DNA from: CAVZRC01 sp052148775
Lineage (GTDB): Bacteria > Planctomycetota > Planctomycetia > Isosphaerales > Isosphaeraceae
Direction of reading: 5' to 3'
DNA: 20,404 nt
Assembly (NCBI GenBank): GCA_052148775.1
Contig: JBKQHM010000135.1
Span: forward strand, 1-20,404
In this document: positions 1 through 7,981 of the stretch, in pieces
Position numbering within the stretch: position 1 is the first letter of the stretch
Layout of the letters: each line of letters begins with the position of its first letter
Position numbers and translations under genes: made by a program
The notes under the pieces: model-generated
Databases searched by the model: none
What the model was told of the DNA's origin: nothing
The model's input: the letters and a program-made list of their open reading frames with translations, nothing else

Positions 1-22
1 CTTCCGCGCTGTGAGGTCCACG

Positions 23-316
23 CTATGAGTTTTGAGTTGATCCTTCCGTTCCTTCGCCCGATAGAACCGCTGTTAAGAGTGACAACACGTGGCCGGCTCG
101 CTCGTAATTGTCGATCTCGACCTCCTCCTCCGCAGTGAGGGTTCCCTCCCGAGCCTTCTTGGAAAGGTCGTTCATGCGGTCCTGATCGGCCGGGGTGAAG
201 TGGAACGCCAGGAGCGAACGGGCTGCGGAATCTGAAAGGGAGCCCTCGTCGACTTCGAAGGCGCGCCTCAAGATGCCAACCTCGCTTGTGTCCGGGGACG
301 TTCGAGCGGGTGTCAT
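23..316 (-). CDS. Small hypothetical protein (97 aa), planctomycete-type
   Basis: A 97-residue, acidic, probably helical protein with no signal peptide or membrane segment. The ATG at 316 is preferred over upstream starts because AGGAG lies just upstream (complement of about 326-330), and the residues before it look non-coding. The core reads ARSLLAFHFTPADQDRMNDL followed by REGTLTAEEEVEIDNYERAG. From memory this resembles a very common planctomycete small-protein family with the pattern 'F.-DQ.RM..L...-EG.LT.EE..E.-.Y...G..L'. Such genes often stand alone or beside HNH endonuclease genes. No function is established to my knowledge. The stop is TAG at 23-25. It is divergent from the methyltransferase remnant at 463. 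It could be regulatory or antitoxin-like, but nothing here proves that. Confidence 0.7.
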   Translation of the reverse strand: MTPARTSPDTSEVGILRRAFEVDEGSLSDSAARSLLAFHFTPADQDRMNDLSKKAREGTLTAEEEVEIDNYERAGHVLSLLTAVLSGEGTEGSTQNS

Positions 317-462
317 GCGTTTTCTCTCCTGTTCGAGCGTACTCGATTGGCATACTACCAGAATCGGGCCGGCCATGCGAGTCGAGACGCAAGATGGTCC
401 ACCTGGGGACCTGTGGCCTACCTGAAGGCCCACGATTGCAACGATCACAGAATGACCGATGA

Positions 463-792
463 CTCCGGAAATCCACGCGACGACTGACGGAGGCCGATGA
501 TCTCGCGCGGGCCGCCGAGATCGCCGCCCGGTTCGGTTCGGTCAAACGAGCGTTCGCACTGATCAAGCCGCACGGTCATTCGGGCAAGGTCTCCTACCTC
601 GTTGACCCCGAGCACGAGACCGGCCCGCACCCGGCTCTGGTTCGGAGCATCGAGCGGAGCCTGCGGTCCAGGGAGATCGCGAGCATCGACTACGCCCCGA
701 GCGTCAACCCGCCGATCCTCCACCGCAAGGAGACGTTCCTGCTGGCGGAGCATCCGCTCAGGTCGAAGTCATTCATGAGCATCTTGACGTAG
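463..792 (+). pseudogene. Remnant of DNA phosphorothioation-associated putative methyltransferase, internally deleted
   Basis: An open frame of 109 codons between TGA at 460-462 and TAG at 790-792 has no ATG in frame near its beginning, so it is probably not an intact gene. Its translation contains FGSVKRAF early on, then KVSYL, GPHPAL and NPPILHRKETF. From memory, these match two separate parts of the family annotated as 'DNA phosphorothioation-associated putative methyltransferase', a protein of several hundred residues linked to dnd DNA-sulfur modification loci. In that family the FGS.RRAF segment (central) and the K.....VSYL...DPHPAL...NPPILHRKE.F segment (near the C terminus) are separated by roughly 100 residues. 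Here they are joined directly, in frame. The N-terminal methyltransferase fold is missing, and the end stops soon after the last motif. No dnd genes are visible nearby. An expressed short protein remains possible. Confidence 0.6.
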
Positions 793-912
793 TTACGTCT
801 CGCCTTGATCGACCAGCAGCAGAATACCCCCCTGGGCGCTCCACCCGCAAGCCGTGTCTGCCACCGGGATTGACATCGAATCCGAGAATCCGATCGGGTC
901 CGGTGCAGCGCT

Positions 913-1029
913 GTTTCATTCTCGCGTTCTGACGTCAGTTGGGAGGGCGAGGCTCGTGCCGAGCCTCTGCGATGCCCCCAAATTACGGCTTGGCTCGGCA
1001 TTGGCCTCGCCCTCCCAGTCGAATGAAAC
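913..1029. repeat. Imperfect inverted-repeat element (dispersed-repeat type)
   Basis: The outer arms are GTTTCATTC (913-921) and GAATGAAAC (1021-1029). The inner arms are 26-bp TGGGAGGGCGAGG... (940-965) and its near-complement ending ...CCTCGCCCTCCCA (992-1017), with about four mismatches. The central 26 bp are unpaired. The whole element sits in the leader of the oxidoreductase gene. From memory, GGGAGGGCGAGGC-type palindromes are scattered through planctomycete genomes as MITE- or REP-like repeats. The copy number here cannot be judged from one window. The rest of 793-1135 holds no gene I can support. Confidence 0.7.
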
Positions 1030-1135
1030 CGCCCTGGTCCGGTGCGACCCGCTTGACGCCGGGTGCTCGCTCCGGTTTGATGAACGGAAGTTGCACCCAG
1101 TCTCTCCATCCCGCCACCCCGACGAGGGCCTCCCG

Positions 1136-2461
1136 ATGCGCTCGATCGATCGCCGTCATTTCCTCCAGGATACAGCCGCCCTGGCGGCCAGCCTCGCCAC
1201 GATCCCGACCATCGCGGCCCAGGGCGACGAGGTCGACAAGAAGGATGACGCCAAGCCGGCCGGACCGAATGACACGGTCCGGGTCGCGGTCTGCGGGGTC
1301 CACGGGCGCGGGATGGATCACGTCCAGGGCTGGAACCGGCTCAAGGACGTACGCATCACCACGATCTGCGACATCGACCTGAACGCGACCGACCATGCCG
1401 TCAAGGCCGTCGCCAGGCGCAACGGGTCCGAGCCGAAGGTCGTCCAGGACGTCCGCCGGGTCCTCGACGACAAGTCCATCGACGCGATCTCCATCGCCAC
1501 CCCGAACCACTGGCACGCGCTGATGACGATCTGGGCCTGCCAGGCCGGCAAGGACGTCTATGTCGAGAAGCCGGTCAGCCATAATGTCACCGAAGGCCGG
1601 CGGATGGTCGAGGCCGCGCGCAAGTACGAGCGGATCGTCCAGACCGGCACCCAGTGCCGCAGCCACAAGGGCATCCAGGACGCGATGGCCTTCCTCCGCT
1701 CCGGCAAGCTGGGCCAGATCTACATGGCCAAGGGACTCTGCTACAAGCCCCGCGGCTCGATCGGACACAAGGACGATGGGCCGGTGCCGGCCGGAGTCGA
1801 CTTCGACCTCTGGTGCGGCCCGGCCGCCAAGCTGCCGTTCAACCCGAATCGGTTCCACTACAACTGGCACTGGTTCTGGAACACCGGCAACGGCGACCTC
1901 GGCAATCAAGGCATCCACCAGATGGACCTGGCTCGTTGGGGGATTGGCAAGAACGAGTTCCCCAAGACGGTGATGGCCTCCGGCGGCCGTTACGGATACA
2001 CCGACGACGGCCAGACCCCCAACACGCTCAGCGTCAACTTCGAGTATGACGACTGCGAGCTCCAGTTCGAGGTCCGCGGGCTCATCACCAACGACGAGGC
2101 CAAGGTCAAGATCGGCGACATCTTCTACGGCACCGAGGGCATCCTGGCGATTACCAGTTACTATGACTGGCAAGTCTACTTCGGTCCCAGGCTGGAGAAG
2201 GGGCCGGGCGGACGCGGCGACGGCGACCACTACGCCAACTTCATCAAAGCGGTCAAGGCCCGCGACCACAGCCTCCTGAATGCCGACATCGAGCAGGGGC
2301 ACCTCTCCAGCGCCTACTGCCATCTGGGCAACATCGCCTACCGGCTCGGCCGCAAGCTCCACATCAACCCGTCGACCGAGTCGTTCGTCCACGATTCCGA
2401 GGCCGACGCGATGCTCACGCGCGAATACCGGCCTGGGTTCGTGGTGCCGACCAAGGTCTGA
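1136..2461 (+). CDS. Tat-exported Gfo/Idh/MocA family oxidoreductase
   Basis: A 441-residue NAD(P)-dependent sugar or polyol dehydrogenase-like protein. The start at 1136 is chosen because it begins with a twin-arginine signal (RRHFLQ at residues 6-11, hydrophobic Ala-rich stretch to about residue 28). The longer open frame from 854 would run through the inverted repeat. The Rossmann fold starts near residue 48 with VAVCGVHGRGMDH as the dinucleotide-binding loop, followed by CDID at 78-81. The EKP motif is at 144-146, with the lysine expected to be catalytic. GNQGIHQMDLARWG at 256-269 carries the conserved histidine and aspartate of the substrate side. Export through Tat suggests folding with cofactor before transport, as is common for planctomycete members. 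The substrate cannot be told. It is transcribed alone and ends convergently with accA. Confidence 0.93.
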   Translation: MRSIDRRHFLQDTAALAASLATIPTIAAQGDEVDKKDDAKPAGPNDTVRVAVCGVHGRGMDHVQGWNRLKDVRITTICDIDLNATDHAVKAVARRNGSEPKVVQDVRRVLDDKSIDAISIATPNHWHALMTIWACQAGKDVYVEKPVSHNVTEGRRMVEAARKYERIVQTGTQCRSHKGIQDAMAFLRSGKLGQIYMAKGLCYKPRGSIGHKDDGPVPAGVDFDLWCGPAAKLPFNPNRFHYNWHWFWNTGNGDLGNQGIHQMDLARWGIGKNEFPKTVMASGGRYGYTDDGQTPNTLSVNFEYDDCELQFEVRGLITNDEAKVKIGDIFYGTEGILAITSYYDWQVYFGPRLEKGPGGRGDGDHYANFIKAVKARDHSLLNADIEQGHLSSAYCHLGNIAYRLGRKLHINPSTESFVHDSEADAMLTREYRPGFVVPTKV

Positions 2462-2469
2462 GCCATCTT

Positions 2470-2557
2470 CTGTAGCCGGCCTCTGCGAGGCCGGGCATTC
2501 GATCCCGGGGTCACTGACGCCGGCTAAAAAGACCGGGGTCACAGACCCCGGCTACAG
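2470..2557. terminator. Palindromic convergent spacer, possible bidirectional terminator
   Basis: The 133-bp gap between two converging genes is packed with structure. There is an outer inverted repeat CTGTAGCCGG (2470-2479) and CCGGCTACAG (2548-2557), a hairpin GGCCTC-TGC-GAGGCC (2478-2492), and a perfect hairpin CCGGGGTC-ACA-GACCCCGG (2533-2551). No strong T-run follows, so termination is inferred from position. From memory, the GTAGCCGGGGTC...GACCCCGGCTAC motif is a dispersed repeat in planctomycete genomes. Confidence 0.6.
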
Positions 2558-2594
2558 TTGCACGAAAGAGATTTCAGCTCCGAAGGGGCACAGG

Positions 2595-3644
2595 TCAGGC
2601 CGGCCCGAGGCCGGCCAGGCCGTTCCGCTCGGCGTCGACGTCCACCACGTTGGGTTGTGGCTCGACGTCCACGTAGGCGCCGATCTTCCGGAACTTCTGA
2701 TAGCGTCGTTCGAGCAACTCGTCGATCGGCAGGTCCTTGAGCTCGCGGAGGGCGCGGATCAGGAAGGTCTTGATGCTGGCCGCCGCCTCGCGATGGTCGC
2801 GATGGGCGCCGCCGAGCGGTTCGTGGATGATCTCGTCGATGATGCCGAAGCGGAGCAGGTCGCGGCTGGTCATCTTGAGCGCGGCGGCGGCCTTGGGGGC
2901 GTGCTCGCTCCCCTTCCAGAGGATCGAGGCGCATCCCTCGGGGCTGATGACCGAATAGTAGCTGAACTCGAGCATCGCCAGGCGGTCGCCGATGCCGATG
3001 CCCAGCGCGCCCCCGGAGCCACCCTCGCCGATGACCACGCAGATGATCGGGCTGCGGATCTGGCTCATGCCCATCAGGCTCTCGGCGATGATTGCAGCCT
3101 GCCCGCGCTCCTCGGCCGAGATCCCCGGATAGGCTCCCGGGGTATCGATGAACGTGATGATCGGCAGGCCGTACTTGGCCGCCAGCCTCATCTTCAGCAG
3201 GGCCTTGCGATAGCCCTCCGGGTGGGCACAGCCGAAATGGCAGGCCGTGCGCTCCGCCAGGTTCTTCCCCTTCTGGTGGCCGATGAACATGACCTTGTAT
3301 TCATCCAGATGCGCGAGCCCGGTGACGATCGCCTTGTCGTCGCCGACGGCGCGGTCGCCGTGCAGCTCGAGGAACTGTTCGAAGAGGAGGTCGATGTAAT
3401 CGCGGGTCTGGGGGCGGCCGACGTGCCGCGAGACCTGCACGATCTGCCAGGGGTCCAACTGGGAATAGATCTCGCGCTTCAGCGCGGCCAGCTCGCGGCG
3501 CAGCCGGCGGATCTGCTCGGCGATCTTGGTCGTGTCGCCCGCGGTTCGGTTGCGGGCGTACTGGGTTTCCATCTCCGAGAGCCGGGTCTCCATCTCGTGG
3601 ATCGGCGCTTCAAAGGCGAGTCGCGGTTCGCTGGGACTGGGCAT
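2595..3644 (-). CDS. accA: Acetyl-CoA carboxylase carboxyltransferase subunit alpha
   Basis: A 349-residue protein that transfers the carboxyl group from biotin on AccB to acetyl-CoA, together with AccD, giving malonyl-CoA for fatty-acid synthesis in the cytoplasm. Typical AccA features run throughout: the N-terminal helical region, GHQKGKN (122-128), FIDTPGAYPG, ERGQ, VIGEGGSGGALGIGIGD (204-220), SVISPEGCASILW (231-243) and EPLGGAHRD. The start at 3644 has AAGGA ten bases upstream. An in-frame ATG at 3665 lacks an obvious ribosome binding site but would add only seven residues. The C terminus carries a tail of about 20 residues beyond the usual family end. accD is not in this window. The kinase gene lies about 100 bp upstream in the same direction and may be co-transcribed. 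Confidence 0.96.
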   Translation of the reverse strand: MPSPSEPRLAFEAPIHEMETRLSEMETQYARNRTAGDTTKIAEQIRRLRRELAALKREIYSQLDPWQIVQVSRHVGRPQTRDYIDLLFEQFLELHGDRAVGDDKAIVTGLAHLDEYKVMFIGHQKGKNLAERTACHFGCAHPEGYRKALLKMRLAAKYGLPIITFIDTPGAYPGISAEERGQAAIIAESLMGMSQIRSPIICVVIGEGGSGGALGIGIGDRLAMLEFSYYSVISPEGCASILWKGSEHAPKAAAALKMTSRDLLRFGIIDEIIHEPLGGAHRDHREAAASIKTFLIRALRELKDLPIDELLERRYQKFRKIGAYVDVEPQPNVVDVDAERNGLAGLGPA

Positions 3645-3741
3645 CGGGGCGTGGTCCTTGACCATGTCGGGGCCGATCGGGACGGTTACGGGGCGGGAAC
3701 GGGACGGCCGGAAATCCCCGCGCCGGGCCGTCGGGCGGCCG

Positions 3742-4638
<897 letters not shown>

Positions 4639-4680
4639 GGTGCCCCTCCGATACGGGTTGGAATACCCGTGCGGGTTATG
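4639..4680 (-). promoter_or_regulatory. Kinase leader with mutually exclusive short hairpins
   Basis: Just upstream of the GTG, the leader holds three related blocks (plus-strand ACGGGT 4653-4658, ACCCGT 4665-4670 with ACCCG 4665-4669, CGGGT 4672-4676). The middle block can pair with either neighbour: 4653-4658 with 4665-4670, or 4665-4669 with 4672-4676. The first pairing lies immediately before the GGAGGGG ribosome binding site, so it could affect access to it. Stems are only 5-6 bp, so this is a weak candidate. Confidence 0.3.
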
Positions 4681-5087
4681 CCGGCCGATCAATCGATACG
4701 GTGACCGCCTCGAGGCCTCGCAACTCCCGCCCTGTTCCGCAAACATCTTACCAAAACCCGAAAAGCTTGAGCAACTTCCGTCGTTCTCCATCAACAGGGA
4801 ACCGACGATCATCTCCGAGGAACCGGGTTCAAGACGGGACCGCCCGCTCACCGATGATCTTGATGGTCCATGGGCCTTGGTCCTTGGGTCTGCGGTTTTG
4901 GCCGACAATTCAGGATGAGCGTCGTTGGTTGTGCCGTGCGATGTGTGTGTCGATCGCCGGCTCATCGGGGCAAACCGACCGCGAGACGATCCCGGTCGGA
5001 TGCGTACGGACCAGCGATTCCCGGCCAGGTGGGCAACGTCCACCCTACAGAAATCCCGATCGGGATGGCTTCCAGGACTCAAGACCG
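4681..5087. other. Divergent intergenic region between kinase and AAA ATPase
   Basis: About 400 bp without a convincing gene. It holds a small hairpin motif GGTGG...CCACC near 5029-5044 (the phrase GGTGGGCAACGTCCACCC is, from memory, a dispersed planctomycete repeat) and a perfect 14-bp palindrome ATCCCGATCGGGAT at 5053-5066. Promoters for both flanking genes must lie here, but no consensus -35/-10 pair stands out. Confidence 0.5.
5053..5066. promoter_or_regulatory. 14-bp perfect palindrome upstream of ATPase gene
   Basis: ATCCCGATCGGGAT is self-complementary and lies 21 bases before the ATG at 5088. That position is compatible with an operator or a 5' leader structure. A looser similar phrase, GATCCCGGTCGGAT, occurs near 4988-5001. 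GATC-centred palindromes are not rare in GC-rich DNA, so the regulatory role is a guess. Confidence 0.3.
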
Positions 5088-6422
5088 ATGACTGAGGACC
5101 AAAAAACGATGCAACCCGATCAAGCTCTTGGATTTGAGAGAAGACTCCGCGGAGCCGGCGATCCGGCCCGACTCGCGGTCTTCAGCCGTCGACGGGCGCT
5201 GGAGCGGCTGAGTGCGGCGGTCCGGGAGGGCGGTGACGGCCCCGCGTTGATCACCGGGGAGCCGGGTGCGGGCAAGACCTGGCTGTCCGAACGGCTCGTG
5301 GACGAACTCCCGGCCGGCTGGCGGGCCCTGTCGGTCGAATTGACCTCCACGCTCGATGCCCTGGAATTCCTGCGGTTGGTCGCGGACGCCCTCGGCCTGC
5401 CGATGACGGATCGACTCGGGGCGGTGCGATTGCGGATCCAGGCGGCGCTGGAGGACGACACGACGGAAGGCCGGAACTGGCTGATCGTCGTCGACGAGGC
5501 CCATCGCGCCTCGCAGGCCGTGTGGGAAGAGCTCGACCTCCTCGCCGGCTCGATCGGGCGACCGTCGGGCTTCGGGGCGATGGTCGTCATGGGGCGCACG
5601 GAACTGGCCCGCGAGTTGACGACGCGACGCCTGGACGGATGGGCGATTCGGCTGGCGCTCCATGTCCATCTGATGCCGCTGGACCTGGACGAGGCCCGCG
5701 AGCTGCTGGCCTTCCACGGCCGCGCCGGGACCATGGCGGAGGCGGCGCTGGAGGCACTCCACCGCGATGCGCTCGGCAACCCTCGGATCCTCCTCCGCCT
5801 CGCCGAGTCGCGGGCCCGGTCCACCCGGACGGGCACGACCACGGACAGGGCCCCTGCGAGCGGACGTCGGCCCGAACCGCCGAGGCCCCCGCAACAGGTC
5901 GCCAATCCGGTCCAACGGCCGATCGATCCCCCGTCCGCGCCGATCCGGCCGGCCATGCCTCTGGAGGAGAAGAAGCCCGTACGGGCGCCCTCCCTGATCC
6001 CCTCCAAACCCCCGATCCGGCTGGAGGATGGCCTTGTCGAGGTCGGATGGGACGGCGACATCGAGGACACGGCGGACACGCCGACCGGCGCGGATTTGCC
6101 GTCGACCGACCGGGCGGGTACAACAGCGGCCGAACCCAATTTCGACGAAGTGCTGGTCGAGGATCGATACGCCGCGCTCCAGGCCTGGACGGAATGGAGC
6201 CGTAATCGCGAGCGATCGGTGGGGGCCGAGCCGTCGCCGGATCGCCCGGTCTCGACGACCGCAGAACTCGGGGATCAAGACGAATTCCCGGGTGACGAGG
6301 CATCCGCCGATCCCGCGTCGTCGCCGGTAACGACCCCCGCGACGGTCCGCGCCGAGCCCTCCCACGATCACGCACCCTACAGCCAACTCTTCACGCGACT
6401 GCGGCAGTCTCGTCAGGGTTGA
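5088..6422 (+). CDS. ExeA-like AAA ATPase with long disordered C-terminal tail
   Basis: A 444-residue P-loop ATPase. Walker A is GEPGAGKT (57-64) and Walker B is LIVVDEAH (132-139). A sensor-like VVMGRTEL is at 166-173, and GNPRILLRLAE (230-240) looks like the end of the lid domain. This arrangement resembles the AAA_22/ExeA-type ATPases linked to secretion systems and MuB-like transposition helpers. No transposase or secretion gene is nearby. From about residue 245 to the end the sequence is Pro-, Asp- and Glu-rich and probably disordered. It is interrupted by short conserved-looking islands: RLEDGLVEVGWDGDIED (311-327), EDRYAALQAWTEWSRNRE (358-375) and YSQLFTRLRQ (431-440). The start at 5088 has AGGA upstream. 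ATG 5109, with GAGGA upstream, is an equal alternative. Confidence 0.8.
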   Translation: MTEDQKTMQPDQALGFERRLRGAGDPARLAVFSRRRALERLSAAVREGGDGPALITGEPGAGKTWLSERLVDELPAGWRALSVELTSTLDALEFLRLVADALGLPMTDRLGAVRLRIQAALEDDTTEGRNWLIVVDEAHRASQAVWEELDLLAGSIGRPSGFGAMVVMGRTELARELTTRRLDGWAIRLALHVHLMPLDLDEARELLAFHGRAGTMAEAALEALHRDALGNPRILLRLAESRARSTRTGTTTDRAPASGRRPEPPRPPQQVANPVQRPIDPPSAPIRPAMPLEEKKPVRAPSLIPSKPPIRLEDGLVEVGWDGDIEDTADTPTGADLPSTDRAGTTAAEPNFDEVLVEDRYAALQAWTEWSRNRERSVGAEPSPDRPVSTTAELGDQDEFPGDEASADPASSPVTTPATVRAEPSHDHAPYSQLFTRLRQSRQG

Positions 6423-7051
6423 GAAAACAGTAGCCATCGATATCCGAGCGTTCATGGCGAGCGCGGCTTCTTCGTCTCCCGCAACCCCGATGCGCAGGTC
6501 GGTCAGGCTTTGCAGCCTGACTCCTGGAAGATGTCCGGCTGGAAAGCCGACCGACTGTTATTGACGGCGTCAGATCGAGGAGCAGGCCATCGGAAATCCC
6601 AGGAAACGACTGATGAAAGGGACGCCGGGGGGCCGAAAGCTTTCTTAACGGCTTGAGTACGGCCACAGCCCGGCGTGCGGGGGCCGTTGCCAATTTCTCC
6701 GACGAGACGAGCAGGTGTCGCTGACGCAGATCCTGGTGCTCCCGGTCGTCCCCTCTTCCCGGGAGGGACGGCAACAGCAGTCACCCTGACCCGGACGGCG
6801 TTTCGCCGCCACGGACAGGAGACTCCGAAGGCGGCACCTGCTTTCATCCCCATTTCTCGCGGAATCCGACTCATCATCGGGAGCCGGATGCATATCCCCG
6901 GATGATTCGACCGCGTGGGCTCGGTGAAGTCGCCCCGATCGCGCGGTCGCCGAGAGGTCTCGATCCCTCCCCACACGACGGCTCCCTCCGCCGTCGAGAC
7001 GGCTTGGCGCCGCTCGCGCCCGGGCGATACTCTACTGACAACGATTGCGAC
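6423..7051. other. Long intergenic region, no supported gene
   Basis: About 630 bp between two co-directional genes. Open frames exist on both strands, but their translations are Arg-, Pro- and Ser-rich without recognisable family features and lack good ribosome binding sites. The supported structures are the paired hairpins at 6498-6555 and the leader palindrome further down. Smaller palindromes (GAAAGCTTTC at 6635-6644) look incidental. Confidence 0.5.
6498..6555. repeat. Two-hairpin element enclosed by an inverted repeat
   Basis: The outer arms GTCGGTC (6498-6504) and GACCGAC (6549-6555) enclose a perfect hairpin GTCAGGCT-TTGC-AGCCTGAC (6502-6521) and a smaller one CGGCT-GGAA-AGCCG (6536-6549). 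It lies about 80 bp after the ATPase stop, so it may act as a transcript-end structure, although no T-run follows. From memory, GTCAGGCTnnnnAGCCTGAC is a dispersed palindrome in planctomycete genomes. Confidence 0.5.
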
Positions 7052-7074
7052 GGAGTGCGATCCGATCGCACTCC
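7052..7074. promoter_or_regulatory. Perfect 23-bp palindrome in glycosyltransferase leader
   Basis: GGAGTGCGATC (7052-7062) and GATCGCACTCC (7064-7074) are exact reverse complements around a single C. The element ends 37 bases before the GTG start. Its symmetry, length and position fit a dimeric repressor operator. As RNA it would be an 11-bp stem with an impossible one-base loop, so a tight hairpin would lose its inner pairs. AAGGAG for translation follows at 7096-7101. Confidence 0.55.
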
Positions 7075-7111
7075 CCGCCGACTCATCGCCCGAGCAAGGA
7101 GTCATCCGGCT

Positions 7112-7891
7112 GTGTCCGACCCATCCGCGCCGTCCGTTGCGGCCTCACCGAAGCTGCTGATCTCGCTGGCGACCTATAACGAGGCGGACAATCTACGGCC
7201 ATTGATCGAGACGATCCGTCAGTTTGCCCCGTCCAGCTCGATCCTCGTCATTGACGACAACTCGCCCGACGGCACCGGACGGATCGCCGACGAACTGCAA
7301 GGGACGCTGCCGGACATCCACGTGATTCACCGTCCGGGGAAGTTGGGCCTGGGGACAGCGACCCTGGCGGCGATGCGATTCGCGATCGAAAACGGCTTCG
7401 ATTACCTGCTCAACCTCGACGCGGATTTCAGCCACGATCCGGAATACATCCCGGCGCTCCTGGCGGGGATGGCCGATCGCGACGTGATGATCGGCTCGCG
7501 TTACGTGCCCGGAGGCGGGGTCGAAGGGGGTTTCACGCTCAAGCGTCGGCTCATGAGCTCCGGGATCAACGGGTACGCCCGGTTGATGCTCGGATTATCG
7601 AGCCGCGACAACAGCGGCGCGTTCCGCTGCTATCGCGTCAGCAAGCTGGCGCAGATTGACCTGAACCTGGTCCGGTCGCGCGGCTATTCGTTCCAGGAGG
7701 AGATCCTGTTCTGGTGCCAGCAAGTCGGCTGCCGGTTCGGAGAGACGCCGATCGTCTTCAAGGACCGCCGGGCCGGCGTGTCCAAGATCAACATGGGCGA
7801 AGCCATGTCGGCGCTCTGGATCCTCTTCCAGCTCGGCCTATCGCGACAGATGGGCCGGCTCTCAACGAATCATAATGGGGTCAAGAGGTAG
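7112..7891 (+). CDS. Family 2 glycosyltransferase, polyprenol-phosphate mannose synthase-like
   Basis: A 259-residue GT-A fold enzyme expected to move a sugar (typically mannose from GDP-mannose) onto a polyprenol phosphate at the inner face of the membrane. The product would serve as a donor for protein or envelope glycosylation. The GTG at 7112 is chosen because AAGGAG lies ten bases upstream and the GT2 fold begins right after it (LLISLATYNEADNL, 15-28). Other motifs are VIDDNSPDGTG (46-56), the metal-binding DAD at 103-105 within NLDADFSHDP, GSRYVPGG (128-135) and RRAGVSKIN (219-227), the typical end of DPM1/Ppm1-like proteins. There are no C-terminal transmembrane helices, so it is the soluble, DPM1-like form. 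The substrate is inferred from family resemblance only. Confidence 0.88.
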   Translation: MSDPSAPSVAASPKLLISLATYNEADNLRPLIETIRQFAPSSSILVIDDNSPDGTGRIADELQGTLPDIHVIHRPGKLGLGTATLAAMRFAIENGFDYLLNLDADFSHDPEYIPALLAGMADRDVMIGSRYVPGGGVEGGFTLKRRLMSSGINGYARLMLGLSSRDNSGAFRCYRVSKLAQIDLNLVRSRGYSFQEEILFWCQQVGCRFGETPIVFKDRRAGVSKINMGEAMSALWILFQLGLSRQMGRLSTNHNGVKR

Positions 7892-7910
7892 GGTGGACAT
7901 CGCGGAACTC

Positions 7911-7940
7911 CGGCGAAAACGCCGCCGGAGCGGTCCGGCG
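7911..7940. terminator. Overlapping hairpins between convergent genes
   Basis: CGGCG-AAAA-CGCCG (7911-7924) overlaps a perfect CGCCGGA-GCGG-TCCGGCG (7923-7940) in the 90-bp gap between the glycosyltransferase and the converging small-protein pair. Neither is followed by a proper T-run, so the terminator role is inferred from position. Confidence 0.5.
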
Positions 7941-7981
7941 TCTGGGTGCTCCGGTTTCCTTTGCCCGGGAAGCCTCGTCCC

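Noticed and set aside
854..1135. N-terminal extension of the secreted oxidoreductase
   Set aside because: It would place 94 residues translated from an inverted repeat in front of a clear twin-arginine signal; the ATG at 1136 is the sensible start.
983..2542. Long minus-strand open frame (519 codons) opposite the secreted oxidoreductase
   Set aside because: Its translation is Val-, Asp- and Arg-rich with no family features. It is the antisense shadow of a clear gene caused by GC-rich third positions.
4639..5082. N-terminal extension of the protein kinase
   Set aside because: The extra 148 residues show no conserved feature, and the GTG at 4638 has a strong ribosome binding site.
6423..6656. 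77 in-frame open codons directly after the ATPase stop, suggesting readthrough
   Set aside because: Such a stretch is not unusual in GC-rich DNA. The encoded sequence has no recognisable feature and overlaps the two-hairpin element.
6503..7105. Minus-strand 200-codon frame in the spacer before the glycosyltransferase
   Set aside because: It is low-complexity and Arg/Pro/Ser-rich, lacks a ribosome binding site, shows no family resemblance, and would run antisense through the leader palindrome.
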